From assembly GCA_026419805.1 (NCBI GenBank), contig JAOSLS010000035.1, positions 62,001-126,000 on the forward strand: a stretch of DNA of 64,000 bases, written 5' to 3'. Below are positions 1-11,861 of the stretch, one piece after another; position 1 is the first letter of the stretch; the number at the start of each line of letters is the position of its first letter. Source of the stretch: Ceratocystis colombiana. Lineage: Eukaryota > Ascomycota > Sordariomycetes > Microascales > Ceratocystidaceae. The notes beneath the pieces are model-generated. The model saw only the letters and a program-made list of their open reading frames with translations. It searched no databases and was not told where the DNA came from. The position numbers and the translations under genes are program-made.

Positions 1-1174
1 TGAGTGCATTGGAGGTACTTTGATGTCCTTTCATATCCTCTTTTTTCCCACCCCAGGAAAATAAACAACCCCGCACTAGATAAATCCATGCTAATATCTT
101 CAATTAGGGCATCGCTGGCCTTACCAAGCGAGACATTCAACTCGTCGTCGATGGCGGCTACAATACCGTTGAATCAGTGGCCTATACTCCACGTCGCATG
201 CTAGAGCAGATCAAGGGCATTTCGGAGCAAAAGGCGGGCAAAATCCTGGCTGAAGGTGCGCTTCCCCTCATGGTGAATGCAACAGGATGGCGACCCGCTT
301 CGGCTGCATTTGCTGTGAAACCTTCCCGCTATAGGCTGCCTATTTACTGATACGCTGTGTAGCCTCTAAACTTGTCCCCATGGGGTTCACTACTGCTACG
401 GAAATGCACCAACGACGCAGTGAATTGATTTCCATCACCACTGGATCCAAGAATCTTGACACAATGCTTGCCGGCGGTATAGAAACAGGCTCAGTGACCG
501 AGCTGTTTGGCGAGTTCCGTACGGGAAAGAGTCAGATTTGCCACACTCTTGCCGTGACATGCCAGCTTCCTTTTGACATGGGCGGCGGTGAGGGAAAGTG
601 CATGTACATTGATACTGAAGGAACTTTCCGCCCTGTTCGTCTGTTAGCCGTGGCCAACCGCTACGGTCTATCTGGCGAGGAGGTCTTGGACAATGTCGCC
701 TACGCTCGCGCGTACAACTCCGACCACCAGCTGCAGCTGCTCAACCAAGCATCGGCTATGATGTGCGAAACCCGTTTTTCGCTACTCATCGTCGACAGCG
801 CCACGTCGCTCTACCGTACAGACTTTTCCGGCAGAGGTGAGCTGTCATCACGTCAGACCCATCTAGCGCGTTTCATGCGCATGCTGCAAAGACTAGCGGA
901 CGAGTTTGGTATTGCAGTAGTCATTACCAACCAGGTCGTTGCGCAGGTTGACGGTGGCCCGAGTGCCATGTTTAACCCGGACCCGAAAAAGCCGATTGGT
1001 GGCAATATTATTGCACATGCCAGTACGACTCGACTCAGTCTAAAGAAGGGGCGTGGCGAGACGCGTATTGCAAAGATCTATGATTCGCCGTGTCTGCCTG
1101 AAAGCGATTGCTTGTTTGCCATTGGTGAGGACGGCATCGGCGATCCTGCGCCCAAAGACTTGGAGAAGGACTGA
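1..1174 (+). CDS. rad51: Rad51 recombinase, 5' part outside window; exons <1..14, 108..255, 363..1174
   Basis: Eukaryotic RecA-family recombinase that forms the nucleoprotein filament on single-stranded DNA during homologous recombination in the nucleus. The visible part holds the end of the N-terminal helix-hairpin-helix domain (YTPRRMLEQIKGISEQKA) and the whole ATPase core: Walker A GEFRTGKS, Walker B LLIVD, the L1/L2 DNA-binding region around ITNQVVAQ and PKKPIGGNIIAHAS, and the usual fungal end PKDLEKD. I placed two introns by frame and GT/AG ends: 15-107 (gtactt...attag) and 256-362 (gtgcgc...gtag). Joined this way the frame runs through LSALEG, then AEASKLVPMGFTT, as in other fungal Rad51. 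An ATG at 380 inside exon 3 is not the start. Next gene downstream, nup120, lies on the same strand about 850 bp away. Only the 5' end is missing; no damage is visible. Confidence 0.97.
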
Positions 1175-2026
1175 GGACAGGGCGTGGGCTACACATGAAC
1201 GAGCCGCATGATATGCTACAAACAGATGGCATGCTGCGATAGACTGAAAGTCGACATGGGGAGCAGCAGAGCAAGGTGGGGGCAGTGGAGTTTGGCTGGT
1301 GAAACTGGTTTTGGATCTTTTTGTCTCTTGATATTATTTCTTGCGTTCATGTTTCTCTGTTTTGTTTGTATCTTGGCTTCTATTTTACATCATTATTTAG
1401 CGTTTGTAATGGGAGGTTCTCTGTCTCTAACTCGTGCCCCATTGCCGTATTCATGGTTGCTAGAAGGCTTTACAAGGGCGATGAAGATGAAGGAAATACG
1501 TTGTAAGTGTTGCAACACGCCCTTCTGCAAATTCATTCAAAATATGCATATCACGTGATTTCGCGATGCTTAACTAGAAGATGATAAACCGAGCTGGCAG
1601 TTTCCCTAATAGTCAAAAATCACAAAACTAATATTTGCGCAGTTTCCCTAATAGTCAAAAATCACAAAACTAATATTTGCGCAGTTTTCAACTTCAAGCA
1701 GTGAGACTCCGTTTAATATCACATCTATATGGCACACTCTGCCAATCTTTGGGCATAGCACAAGAAATTGAACGTTAAAGCTGATTTCCTAATCGGGCTT
1801 AGTGTGGGCCTTGTTATTTTTTGATTGCCCGCAGCCTTGTCTCAACCATCACCAGCGAAAAAAAAAAAAACAATCGGCTCGGTTTCTTAGAGGGTCATAG
1901 GGTCCAAGTCACGGCCTGAATTGAACTATATCGACTTTTCCTTCCTGATCCTATACTCTTTGGCCATTTAGACCTGTTTCTTCTTGCTAGGTAGCTGCCT
2001 TGCTCTCGATACCAAAACCACCAATC
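1175..2026. other. Intergenic region between rad51 and nup120
   Basis: No gene seen. It holds the rad51 3' flank, a T-rich stretch near 1320-1400, a short direct tandem repeat (1597-1687), an A12 run near 1858, and the nup120 promoter and 5' UTR. Confidence 0.7.
1597..1687. repeat. 42-bp tandem duplication, 2.2 copies
   Basis: A 42-base unit starting GCAGTTTCCCTAATAG occurs twice without mismatch (1597-1638, 1639-1680), followed by the first 7 bases of a third copy. It lies in the promoter-side region of nup120. Perfect identity suggests a recent slippage or duplication event. Confidence 0.95.
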
Positions 2027-5000
2027 ATGGACGCGGGCGATCTCCAGTTCGCCTTTGTCGAGACGCGCCTCAATCTCGAGCCTTCTTCACTCGCCAATGT
2101 CGTAAATATCCGGGTCGCCTCAGCCAATCAGTCTAACAGCATTGCTAGCGCCTTTAGCAGAAGATCCGACAACAGAGAAACCGAAGCGGAAACGGTCTTT
2201 GACCATAAAAACCTTGCCAAGGCTGCTTCGATTTACCACCGCAAGCACCATGAGACACCCCGTGGCTTCCTTTGGCGTTTGCTTGAGAATAATACCATCT
2301 TGAGCATCCGGGCCGTTGATATTGCGCAGTCTGGGGGGGCGGCAGACGCCACACTGATCATCAACTTCATTTTTAACACCCCGATTGCTTCTAATTGTGT
2401 GGCGCTGGCGGACCCTGAAGATCTAGATGCACTCTTGGTGTTCGTGCTTGACCAAGCAAACTGCCTGCACACATTCTCACTACGACCTGATATCTTCCGG
2501 AGAAAGTCGTCGCTAGAACCGGCTATTGATGATCTGTGCAGGTCGTACACGCCGTCTGGTCTCTCAGGAAAGCTTGCGCACAGATTAACGGCGGTTAATG
2601 CAGATCAGGTTCTGATTGCATTGCATGATGGCGGCCTTTTGCGCCTGGACCGGAACAGAGGACACGGTAAGGTCTTGTCTATTCACGGTAAGAAACTGAC
2701 TAGAACTTTTGCTAACTGGTTTCTACGACTATAGACCACCCATACTTCACCGAGTCTATGACCAATGCACAAAGTTGGAATTACGGCGTACGCAGCTTGT
2801 TCAGTAGAGCCAACACCGTCAAGTTTGGCAAGTGGAATCTTGACTACAGCACAGTAATTGATGCACAAACCTCGAATCTCGACACAGAACAGGACTATCT
2901 CTTCACAATTTCCCTAGACCACCGCATGAGGGTGTGGGACCCCAAAACCGGTACCATTATACAGGCTGTCGATATGCTTAATGACGAGTCTGATGCTCAG
3001 GAGGCAAAAAAGTGGACATTAGACCCGACACACACCAATCTTGTGCGCGTGTTGAATGTTGGTGGTGGCCGCGGTGTCGTCACTGTGTACTCGCCAAAGG
3101 GCATGGGCCAGTTCAACTTCTGGAAGGTCACAGCCTTAGAGGATGGCTCTGTAGTAATGAAGCCGTTCTTTACCGACTTCGTTTTTGAGGCAGTTTCTCC
3201 GTCAGTATCCGATAGTTGGACGATGGCTGACTTTGCCATTGGGCTTCAAGAAAACGATTCTTTCGATATATGGGTGCTGTGGAAGAACAACACCACATAC
3301 CGCGTTATGCACCATTCTTCGCAGGTCGCTGCTCTTTCCGCCACTTGGAATAACTGGGAATTGGTTCGCAGCTATAGCCTTCCCACGACTGCCACTCGAT
3401 CTGGCCCCTGCGACCCGGCCGATCCGACTGAAGGCTGGCTACAGCTACTGATGCGTCCCGGCCGTTTTACCAGGGCTACTCTAGAGACTGCACTTGCTAT
3501 CTATGAGCGGAGTATTGGAACGGGCCTAGTACAGCAGAGATCAAAGAACCTTGCTGAGAGTATCTGCTCAGTGGTTAGCTCAACAGCGGCTTTGGAACGA
3601 AACACGTCGGGCGGCATGGATTATGAGCAGTTCCGGACCGCAACCGACACGCACTGGAAGCGCTTCTACAGACTAGTGACAGAACTAGACAAGCAACGTG
3701 GCGATGCGCTGTCTCTTGTCTACGATAGCCGGTGCGACATGCCATGGATTGTATGTGCAGACTACATTTCCGCGATCCGCGAATGCAATGGTTTTGAGCG
3801 CCTATATTGGAACGGCACAAATTCTTCGTTGACTAGCGACGACGCGGAAGCCATGAACCTGCTAGGGACAGCCATGGACTTTGTTGGAAGCTTCCCCGAG
3901 AACTTTCTCCAGACTTGTAATGCTGTGCTCCGCTCGGAGCTTTACGAGGAGACAACCAAGAGCGAGATGGATCGCATACAGTACTTTTATGAAAAGGCAG
4001 CCTTTTGGCGTGGTATTGCTGAAGATGACTGTGCGCTGGTTGTGGAGAAGCTGGGTCAGAACTTTACAAATGTCACCAACGAGGTGTACAATAACATATT
4101 TGCGCATATCCTGTCATCTAAGGCATCCGAGGCGCCAGCACGATTCCCTCTCACTTCGATCGGCCGCAAACTCATGGTCAACATCGTCCAAGACAACGTG
4201 GATATGTTCTGGATCATCTTCTTTACCCAGCTTATCCTCCTGGTACACATGGAATTCGAGTGGGAGGATGAGGAGGATGCTCTGCATCAGCGCGTCACCA
4301 TTGGCTCGGTGTACTCTCAGACGATTGATATCCTTCGTCGCTTGGCCTTGCTCAAGTGGCTGACACAGACCGAGATGAACGTCTCTGTTCATGGCAGCAG
4401 CGAAAGAGTAGAGGACGACTCACGTAAACCAGGGGAAGAGATCCATCTAGCGACCAATTTGGAGGCCTATCTGTCCAAAGACCTGGGCGTGTCTACATTA
4501 AACCATGAACCCATGGGTCTCAGCCTCACAGAGATGGCTGCGTCGCTGTGTGCTCCTGATAGCACCGTCACGATATCTGTGCCTCTGGTGCAAATGCACC
4601 TAATCAAGGACGACAGGCCGGACATGGCACTTGAGCTTGCATCATTCAGTGACCAAGAGCCGTTTTCAGTATATGTCCTAGGCCGCACGCACCTGGCACT
4701 ACGGGATTTCACAACAGCCGCCTCGCTCCTGCGTAAGGCTGCTGTTGGAATGTGTAAGTTGAAGACAGTCATGTAAATACGGAATTAACAACACGCTAAC
4801 CTGTATATAGCCTCCGAGAATGCCGAAATAGTGCACATTAATGCTAACCTCCTGGCCGATGCCGAGGCGTCTCTTCTTGGACACGGCATTGCTAAATACT
4901 ACAACCACCTGGTAACTCTTTTTGAAAAGCACAAGGCATATAGCTATGTGCTAGAGTTTGCACAGCTAGCGATATCCATGGTTTTCCCAACAACGGCCGA

Positions 5001-5661
5001 TGGCGCCCAGATTCGCAGTGAGATGCTCTCACGCCAGTTCAACGCTTCCCTTGTGCTGTCGCGCTTTGACGCTGCACATTCAGCATTGCTTGCCCTCCGC
5101 GAAGCTAATCCTGCCCTGCAAAAAGCCTGCCTGGCACGTCTAGTGGAGCGCATGAGTGAGACATGCCACAGCTCTGAGCTCGTCTCTCTCCCTTTCCCCG
5201 GGCTGACAGCAGCAGTCGATGACGTGCTCTCCGCCAAGTGTCGTAGCACGCTCGATGTTGTTAGTGGACCTGCGTACCACCAGGTTCTCTATGCCTGGCG
5301 TATCCGCCATAACGACTACCGTGGTGCGGCATCGGTGCTGCTTGATCGCATTCACAAGCTACAGCGTAGCGGCGAGGGAGATCGCTTCCTGGCCGAAGGC
5401 GTGACTGACACTCCCATCACCCGCCAATATCTTTTGCTTATTAATGCCCTAAGCTGCGTCGACCGCAAGCAGGCGTGGATTTTCTCCGAGGAGCTGCCAG
5501 CGTCGTTGGACGGACGCACGGCGGTGGTGGTCGGCGAGCCGAAACGCAAAGTGGTGACGCTAGCAGATGTGCGCAAGCAGTACCAGTTGGAGCTGGATCG
5601 CATTGCCGCCATCCAGAGCAACAACTTTGGTTTTGAGGAGGGTGATGTGATGGAGCCGTGA
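2027..5661 (+). CDS. nup120: Nucleoporin Nup120/Nup160; exons 2027..2666, 2735..4753, 4811..5661
   Basis: Scaffold subunit of the outer-ring Y complex (Nup84/Nup107-160 complex) of the nuclear pore. The joined exons encode 1169 aa, the usual size for filamentous-fungal Nup120/160. The N-terminal half is the beta-propeller domain, with the family features ETRLNLEPSS near the start, SIYHRKHHETPRGFLWRLLE, and the propeller signature LFTISLDHRMRVWDPKTG; the C-terminal half is alpha-helical. Introns are 2667-2734 (gtaagg...tatag, branch-like gctaac) and 4754-4810 (gtaagt...atatag, branch-like gctaac). Both joins keep frame (GHD-HPYFTES and VGMS-SENAEI). I chose ATG 2027 (MDAGDLQFAF) because upstream in-frame sequence has no other ATG. 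Convergent with vps26, whose stop is about 530 bp downstream. Confidence 0.93.
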
Positions 5662-6194
5662 GCAGCCGGGTAAGAGTCACGTGAGGGCGGGAGGGAGAAG
5701 AAATAAGGAGAGAGAGCCAGGAGAAGAGCAGAAGGACGGAAAGGGCATTGATTTCTCCTTTGCCAGCGCAAAACACCGTGTGGCGTGAATTACTAGGAGT
5801 TTTAGGGGCTATAATGGTAGCTGTCTATTCTTTTTTTCTTTTTTTTCTACACATTTTCGTACTTTGTATGCTTGCCTTCCTTTTGGTCCTTGGTTGCTGC
5901 TTTTGGTAAAAAGAGGCATCATAATATCATATTGTGCTCGTAATTCTCTTACTAATTGATCATGTTCTTTTGCTTCTGCTTCTGCTTCTGCTTCTGCTAA
6001 CATTCAGTATCGTGCATTATCAATCAGTCAGTCAGGCTCTTTGGTTTGTCGCATACGTGGTATCTTTTCAATCTGCTGGAAATACACAAAACAACTCTCT
6101 ACTTTCTCTCTCCTAACCCCTTTCTCAGCTCCAGCTTCCTCCTTTTCTAGCGCCCTTGGTCTGTTGCCTCTCTGCCATACCCTCGTTTATTTAA
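5662..6194. other. Convergent 3' intergenic region (nup120/vps26)
   Basis: No gene. Contains the facing 3' UTRs, T-rich tracts, and a hexanucleotide microsatellite (TGCTTC)n of about 4.5 units at 5971-5998. Confidence 0.7.
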
Positions 6195-7353
6195 TTATCC
6201 CTGGGCCGCAGCAGCAGCCAGTGCAGCAACGCGCTGTTCGGTGGGGGGCGGCGGAGCGGAAATCAGGTTGGGGGTAGTCTCCCCGGGGGTCTGGCGGTAG
6301 AGAATGATTTCGCTTTGCTTGAAGTAACGGCGGGCGTCTTCGTCAATAAGCACTAGACTAAGGTAGTAGCGCGTGCTGAACTTCTTGTTGACGTCGCGGA
6401 AGGTTGGAGTCAGGTCGAAGCCGCCGAGGAACAGGCGGATAGGGATCGTTTCACCGCGGGAGGGAGAGCCGTCCATTATCTAGTTTGTAAGGAGGAGGTT
6501 AGTTCTGCAATGGACGAAGGAGGGGGTATGGGGGTGAAGCTTCTGGGTTGGTGTACCTCGAATCGCACAAGTGTCTCGCTTTCATTGTATTGGTTTGGTG
6601 CGGCGCCGGTGGTCTCCCGACGGATAATCGAAAGCTCCATATGCTTGATTTTCAAGCGCACCAGGAGGAAGTAAATGCGGCCGACGATAACGTCCTTGAG
6701 ATGGTACTTGCTCTTGGAGTATTCAAACTCGATGTGCAGGCAGTCCTCGATACCGACGTCCATCTTAATGCTGGAGTTGAGCTCGGGCGGCAGGCTGTAT
6801 GAATAGACCCAAATGTCCTTTTCGCGGATGACGTCGGCCATGCGTCGCGATACAGTCACGCGCACAAAGTAACGCAACTTGACATTGATGCCGTTGTAGG
6901 ACTCGTACTGTTTCTCAACGTTGCGGAAGTTGAAATCAAAGGTCTGCGGGTGCTGCAACTCACCGGGCGCAGCGAGTTCCTGGACCAGAGAGAGGAATTC
7001 GTAGTGGTTGCCGCGATCGAAGAACATTTCTAGGGGGGGCGAAGGTGTTAGTGGGTAGCTATTTAAAGGGCCGAGAAGAGGAGGGAGAGGGGCAAGCAAT
7101 GGCCCGCCCGCATCCCTGCGTGAGAAATCAACTCACCAATCGTGCCGATGAATTGCACCTTGATTCCCGTGTGTTCGAGGCGCTTGCCGTCCTTGGGCCG
7201 CACGGTGACGGCGCCTTTGACACTCTCCCCATCCATGTATAAGGGTGCCTTTTCGCGGCGATTCTTGTCGAGGCGGACGTCGACCATTTCGCGGCGGTCG
7301 GTGTCCTCAAGGACAACGTCGATATCGACGGGAGTCTGGAAGAAGTACGACAT
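6195..7353 (-). CDS. vps26: Retromer subunit Vps26; exons 7353..7137, 7029..6557, 6479..6195
   Basis: Arrestin-fold subunit of the retromer cargo-selective trimer (Vps26-Vps29-Vps35), which recycles receptors from endosome to Golgi. The three joined exons encode 324 aa, the normal family length. It starts MSYFFQTPVDIDVVLEDTDR and contains FDRGNHYEFLSLVQELAAPG, YNGINVKLRYFVRVTVSR, ESETLVRFEIMDGSPSRG and, near the end, PIRLFLGGFDLTPTFRDVNK. Introns are 7030-7136 and 6480-6556; both have GT...AG ends on the minus strand, and the joins (TIEMFFDRG and FEIMDG) restore the conserved protein. Convergent with nup120. It is the last conserved housekeeping gene before the repeat-rich region. Confidence 0.96.
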
Positions 7354-9130
7354 GGCGGCGCGTGGGGGTTGTTATCGTGCGAGATTTGGCGTGACTAGCA
7401 GTGGTGTCGAGGGAGTGTCGCCCCTTTGGCGGGAGCCTTAGTATGAGGGGAATTAAAGCTCTGTGGCCGTGGCAGAAACCGGCGGCGAGAGCGAGCAGCG
7501 ATCCGTGAAGCTTCAAATGTATACGATAGAGACACTTAGCGCAAGACAAAGGCTGGGCGATTGGAAAAATGGCCAGAATATCAGGCAAGATAGAACAGGG
7601 CCCTCAAACTTCTACTATCACGATACATAGTTGGTGACGTCGCTTCGACGAGCCCAAGCCAAAAAGTGGAGTTGCTGAGGTAAGAAGTAACATTTAACCC
7701 TATTTGGCATTTGTAGACCCTAATTTGATGTTGTCAGCGCTTCCAAGTACATACACAACAAAGGCACATACTACACACTGCATACAACAAGAAAAAAAAA
7801 AAAAAGGTCACTTGGTTTTCCTCTCTTGACTGCCGTCAAGTTAGTTTCTGCTGCATTAGAAATCATTGATCAGAAAAGAGTAGCGTGTTGTCACTTGTGG
7901 CGTCTAGGGAGCTGTAGAAAGTTGACGGAAAACGCTTCTTTTGGTCCAGCAAGCGGCGAATCGGCGTTTCAATTTGCAGTGATAAAGTCATAGAATTTAT
8001 CGTTTGCCTCGTCCCTGGCACGAGCCCTTCTTCGCATGGCAAATTCGGTGTTGGCCTGGCCTGGGCGGCAGTCGCAATACCCAGGGTGCTGTTTCATGGT
8101 TCAGGGTTCAAGGTGAGAGGAGAGCCCGAGCTTTGCTTATGTCTTTTGTTAGCAGTGGACGGCGAGGACCAAAATGCACTGGCCAAGAGTGCATAGAAAT
8201 ACGAATCCAAGATAAGGAGGCCAAGGACAAATGCATAGAAACGAATGGAAAGCGGGGGCCCTAGGGAGATGGATCAAAGTAAGATGGCGAGCTGGTAAAA
8301 GCCGGATGATTTAATTTCTTAGGATGCAGCCTCTGCGTCGATACGTATTTTATTGCAAGTCCCGAATTTACTGTTGAATGGAATGGTAAAAGATGTCGGA
8401 GAACAGTAGGGGGTTGAGAAATGCGTGTGCATTGGTGAATTTTGTTGATATGAGATGCGATTTAGACTCAAGTTTAAGCATGACGTGCCATAGCACTGGT
8501 AGAAAGACAGACAAATGGGTAGCTTACACGGAATACAGCGATACAAGGGCGAAACACAAATCATAGTGAGGTGAGGGTTCAAGGTCCTTGGTTTTATTTT
8601 ATTTTATTTTGTTGTTTTATTTTCTAGTTTTTGGCTACTGAGAACAATAGTGGGACTAATACAGAATGCTACGTAACGGCATTCTAGATGGCTTCTAGAC
8701 TGTTACACGGGATTAAGACAGTTGTCCCTTGGCAATCAATGTAACCCAACATGAACTTTGGGAAATAAAGTTGCATTGGGGTTATGCCTGGCCAGCTAAC
8801 ATGTCGCTTTTTATAATATCTGCGCCGCTTTTAGAGTCCTTGGATGCGACTCTGATTCCATATCACCGGTCGGTCCCGCCTTCCTGGTATGCGGAAAGGA
8901 GGCTTGGGCCAAAGAAGGAGAAGAAAATGACATGTAATTGGGACAATTAGAGGTAGAGACTTCAGTTTGCAGAAAAATGGTATCAATAAAGAAATCTAAA
9001 AAGAAGCAAATCCGAGCTAAGAAAACAGCCGCCGAACATGATGAATGGCGTGGAATGAAAGAAACAAGACACCCAACGCCTCTAAACCCCGCACTCAAAA
9101 CCCTCGTCTCTATGTGGTAGCTCTGGCTGC
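7354..9130. other. Intergenic region, no gene recognised
   Basis: The vps26 promoter and 5' flank occupy the first few hundred bases. The rest shows only an A-rich run near 7790-7805 and a TTTTA-type low-complexity stretch at about 8593-8625. Open frames here are short and look random. This is the transition from conserved to accessory DNA. Confidence 0.6.
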
Positions 9131-10261
9131 TTAACTATTGCCGGTACCAGTGAGATCAGGAGCGAAAGAAACTTTCTTCTTTCTAAAGAGAGGAGGAGCC
9201 ACCTGTGTAAAGAAAGGAGCTTTCTTCGTAAAGAAAGGAGCTTTCTTTGTAAAGAAAGGAACTTTCTCCTTTCTAGTCCCTTCAGGCTGCACGGCCTCTT
9301 GGGGTGTATTGAATTCCTCTGATGTAGAGGGCCCAGGCTCGGAATCTGCGACCTGTTTACCCTTTTCCATTTGGCGGGCTAATGCCGCTTCTTCGGCCTT
9401 TCGGGCCTCTTCAGCCTTTCGGGCCTCTTCAGCCTTTCGGGCCTCTTCAGCCTTTCGAGATTCTTCAGCCATTTGGGCTTCGGCCATTTTGGCTTCTTCG
9501 GTTTTCAGAGTCTCTGCTTGCTCGGCTTCCGAGTTTACAGCCTGGGGGGTTTCGGGTTCTTTGTTCCCATCTTTGGTATTTTTGGCTTCTTCAGTGTTTT
9601 TATCTTCGCTAGGTTTCTTGGGCTGGTTGCGCAGGAAACGAGGATTTGGGACAAAGACACCATTTGCATTCAAGTAAGGATCTACCGTGTTTTCTTGTGC
9701 CCGAGCAGCATCACGGAAGTCATAGAATGGCTTATCATAAGGCCAAGGGGGGTTGACAACACCGATAGCACCCTCCTTGTTGCATTGGTCGTCTACTCCG
9801 TTGTAGAACCAGATGGGATTATAGTCAAGAACAGTTACCTGAAAGACATGAGAAGCCTCATACTCAAAGAAGAACACTTCAGTGGGAGCAACAGAGAAGC
9901 CAAATTCACGTGGGCGGCAGGGGTTTTCGAAAGTAGACTCAACAACGGAGCTGTAGCCGGGCATAAAATGGAATTGAAGGATATCACCAGGCTTGGCATA
10001 ATTAATAGAATGGTCAAAGCCGTGGGGCCAAACATTGATGGGAATGATCATGGGCGGTTCCCAGGTAGGAGGAGCCTCAATCTCATCATCATCATCATCA
10101 TCAAGGGGAGGAGGGACATCCAGGTCAGGAGGAGCCTCAATCTCACCATTAACGGGAGGAGGGACAGCCGGGTCAGGAGGAGCCTCAATCTCACCACTGG
10201 CGGGGGTAGGAACAGCCAGGACAGCACTGGCAGCAAGCAAAGAGATAGCAATAAACCGCAT
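9131..10261 (-). CDS. Large secreted cupredoxin-like protein with repeat-built N- and C-terminal extensions
   Basis: 376 aa, single exon. Signal peptide 1-17 (MRFIAISLLAASAVLAVPT). Residues 21-69 are three acidic, proline-rich repeats built on the motif EIEAPP, with a run of six Asp. Residues 72-175 are a cupredoxin domain like that of the smaller neighbours (PGDILQFHFMPGYSSVVEST, IWFYNGVDDQC, GVVNPP). The copper ligands are gone: the first His is Ser104, the FYC cysteine is Asn, and the Met position is Ala; Cys115 and Cys160 remain. Residues 245-302 are a charged, probably coiled-coil segment with KAEEAR repeated from 270. Residues 333-358 carry tandem PFFT repeats (KVPFFTK, KAPFFTK, KAPFFTQ). 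The repeats are nearly identical at DNA level (18-bp and 21-bp periods), so copy number probably changes quickly. A TATA box lies about 150 bp before the ATG. Function unknown. Confidence 0.88.
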   Translation of the reverse strand: MRFIAISLLAASAVLAVPTPASGEIEAPPDPAVPPPVNGEIEAPPDLDVPPPLDDDDDDEIEAPPTWEPPMIIPINVWPHGFDHSINYAKPGDILQFHFMPGYSSVVESTFENPCRPREFGFSVAPTEVFFFEYEASHVFQVTVLDYNPIWFYNGVDDQCNKEGAIGVVNPPWPYDKPFYDFRDAARAQENTVDPYLNANGVFVPNPRFLRNQPKKPSEDKNTEEAKNTKDGNKEPETPQAVNSEAEQAETLKTEEAKMAEAQMAEESRKAEEARKAEEARKAEEARKAEEAALARQMEKGKQVADSEPGPSTSEEFNTPQEAVQPEGTRKEKVPFFTKKAPFFTKKAPFFTQVAPPLFRKKKVSFAPDLTGTGNS

Positions 10262-10411
10262 TGTGGCCCCTAGCGATAGAAACGAGACGCGGGCTAAAAA
10301 GGAAAGCTAGAGAGCGGGATTTGGAGTAAGGTTGTGAAAAGCTTGTTAAAAATGAAGGTTGAGATGCGGAAAGAGACAAGGGCTATCATTGAACCGGTTC
10401 TATCACGAGCC

Positions 10412-10417
10412 TTTATA
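10412..10417 (-). promoter_or_regulatory. TATA box of the 9.1-10.3 kb cupredoxin-like gene
   Basis: Minus-strand TATAAA in GTGTATAAAGGC, about 150 bp before the ATG at 10261. The spacing matches four other family members. Confidence 0.55.
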
Positions 10418-11861
10418 CACGGCGCTCCTGATCTAAGCCTCGAGATGAGATCACAGACACTTTAAGGTGTATATTCCTGCCGTCATCTCATATGCCACCC
10501 ATCTGCTGTGAAATAACAGTACGCTAATATGTGTCCTCATTTATGAGCGCACGTATCAACGCATAGACCGCTGATGAAGGCTTCCTGTCCACTATCTGCC
10601 TTGATCGTGCGGTGCTAATTCCATTTGGGGGAGCCGAGCAACAGCAAGCCCTCAACAAGGGAGTGAGCGAAGGAGGGGAGGGCCTTGATTGCCTTCTACA
10701 TGGCATAAACTTGGAGTCTTTGACGTGTTTTCTGCACCCCCCTGTCACCGAATATGGACGCTGGTAGATGTGGTGGGGACTTCGGTGTCCTCGCTGTATT
10801 TTTATCAACCGAAAATACCTGACAGAGCAAATAAAAATGCTACCTCCAGAAAACTCCGCCCCTAATGCAGAAAAGCACGGGGCAGCGTCAGCCTCTGACG
10901 CTGCTCTTTGACCAGGCTTGTCGTAGGGGGGGGGGGGGATGTTTTTATAAGTCTACAAGTCTAGTGAGAGTTGTGTTGTGCCTAGAGAAGACTTGCAGTG
11001 AGACTAATGAAACTATTTTGAGGAGATTTTGTAGAAAGAATGCCAAGATAGAAGGAATTGTGCGAAATGGCTGCTAGAGCTGAGAGCAAGGATTGAAACA
11101 AACATGCATGTTTAAGTTTAGCTCGGTAGTTTAGGCACGTCTCTAGTGCAAGGGAACAAGGGAGAACACAGTTCACTGAGGATCGCCTAAAATTGGACCG
11201 TCTGCTAAAAAAAATCAAGTAAAATTATTGTAGAGCGGAAAGGCCTAGCAAGTAATGGTGAAAGCTTCGGGGTTAATATGAAATGCGATTGTGTAACACG
11301 GTTAATTATGTGGTCAACAGCTACCAGAAGCTATTCCGACTTTGCTTGCAGGCTAGGTTTCAAAGGCCCCTGGCAGCAACAAGACTTGGACGACCAAAGA
11401 TGTTATTCACCCTGCTTGAGAACAGTTAGGGCTCTCTCTTCGGTCTTCAAGCCATGACAAGAACATGTGTCTGTCTCGTCTCTAAACTTGGCGTTTCCCA
11501 CCCCACTCTCTTCCGTACTCTATCTTGGGACCAAAGTGTCAGCCCAGTAGTATGTACATATGTAGCTTTGGAGATTGCACGACGCTAGCAAGCGTAGCTC
11601 ATCATGCTGTTGCCAAAGCGGCCAGTTTGCGGCCTGCTCCTTCCACTACGGACATCTTCTAGTTCTCTAGCCTGATAGTTCCTTTGGGAAGCTAGGTTTC
11701 AACTAGATGTAAATGTTTGCTGAGTGTGATGTATGCTCAATCATGGACACTGAGTCCATTCCTGTTCCTAAATAGCACCAACGTACGTGTATAGCGAGTG
11801 AAACAAAAGCCACTCAGCCTATACCTTCTCTGTTTGACCAACTGATTCTCAGTCACCTAGC
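10418..11861. other. Intergenic region, no gene recognised
   Basis: No supported gene. Contains a G11 run at about 10928-10938 and otherwise unremarkable sequence up to the start of a pogo-type transposase relic. Confidence 0.55.

Noticed and set aside
1208..1558. Open frame downstream of rad51
   Set aside because: Overlaps the rad51 3' flank and is T-rich; nothing recognisable.
9138..9677. Plus-strand open frames opposite the large cupredoxin-like gene
   Set aside because: Shadows of the repeat-rich coding region; they mirror its 18- and 21-bp periods.
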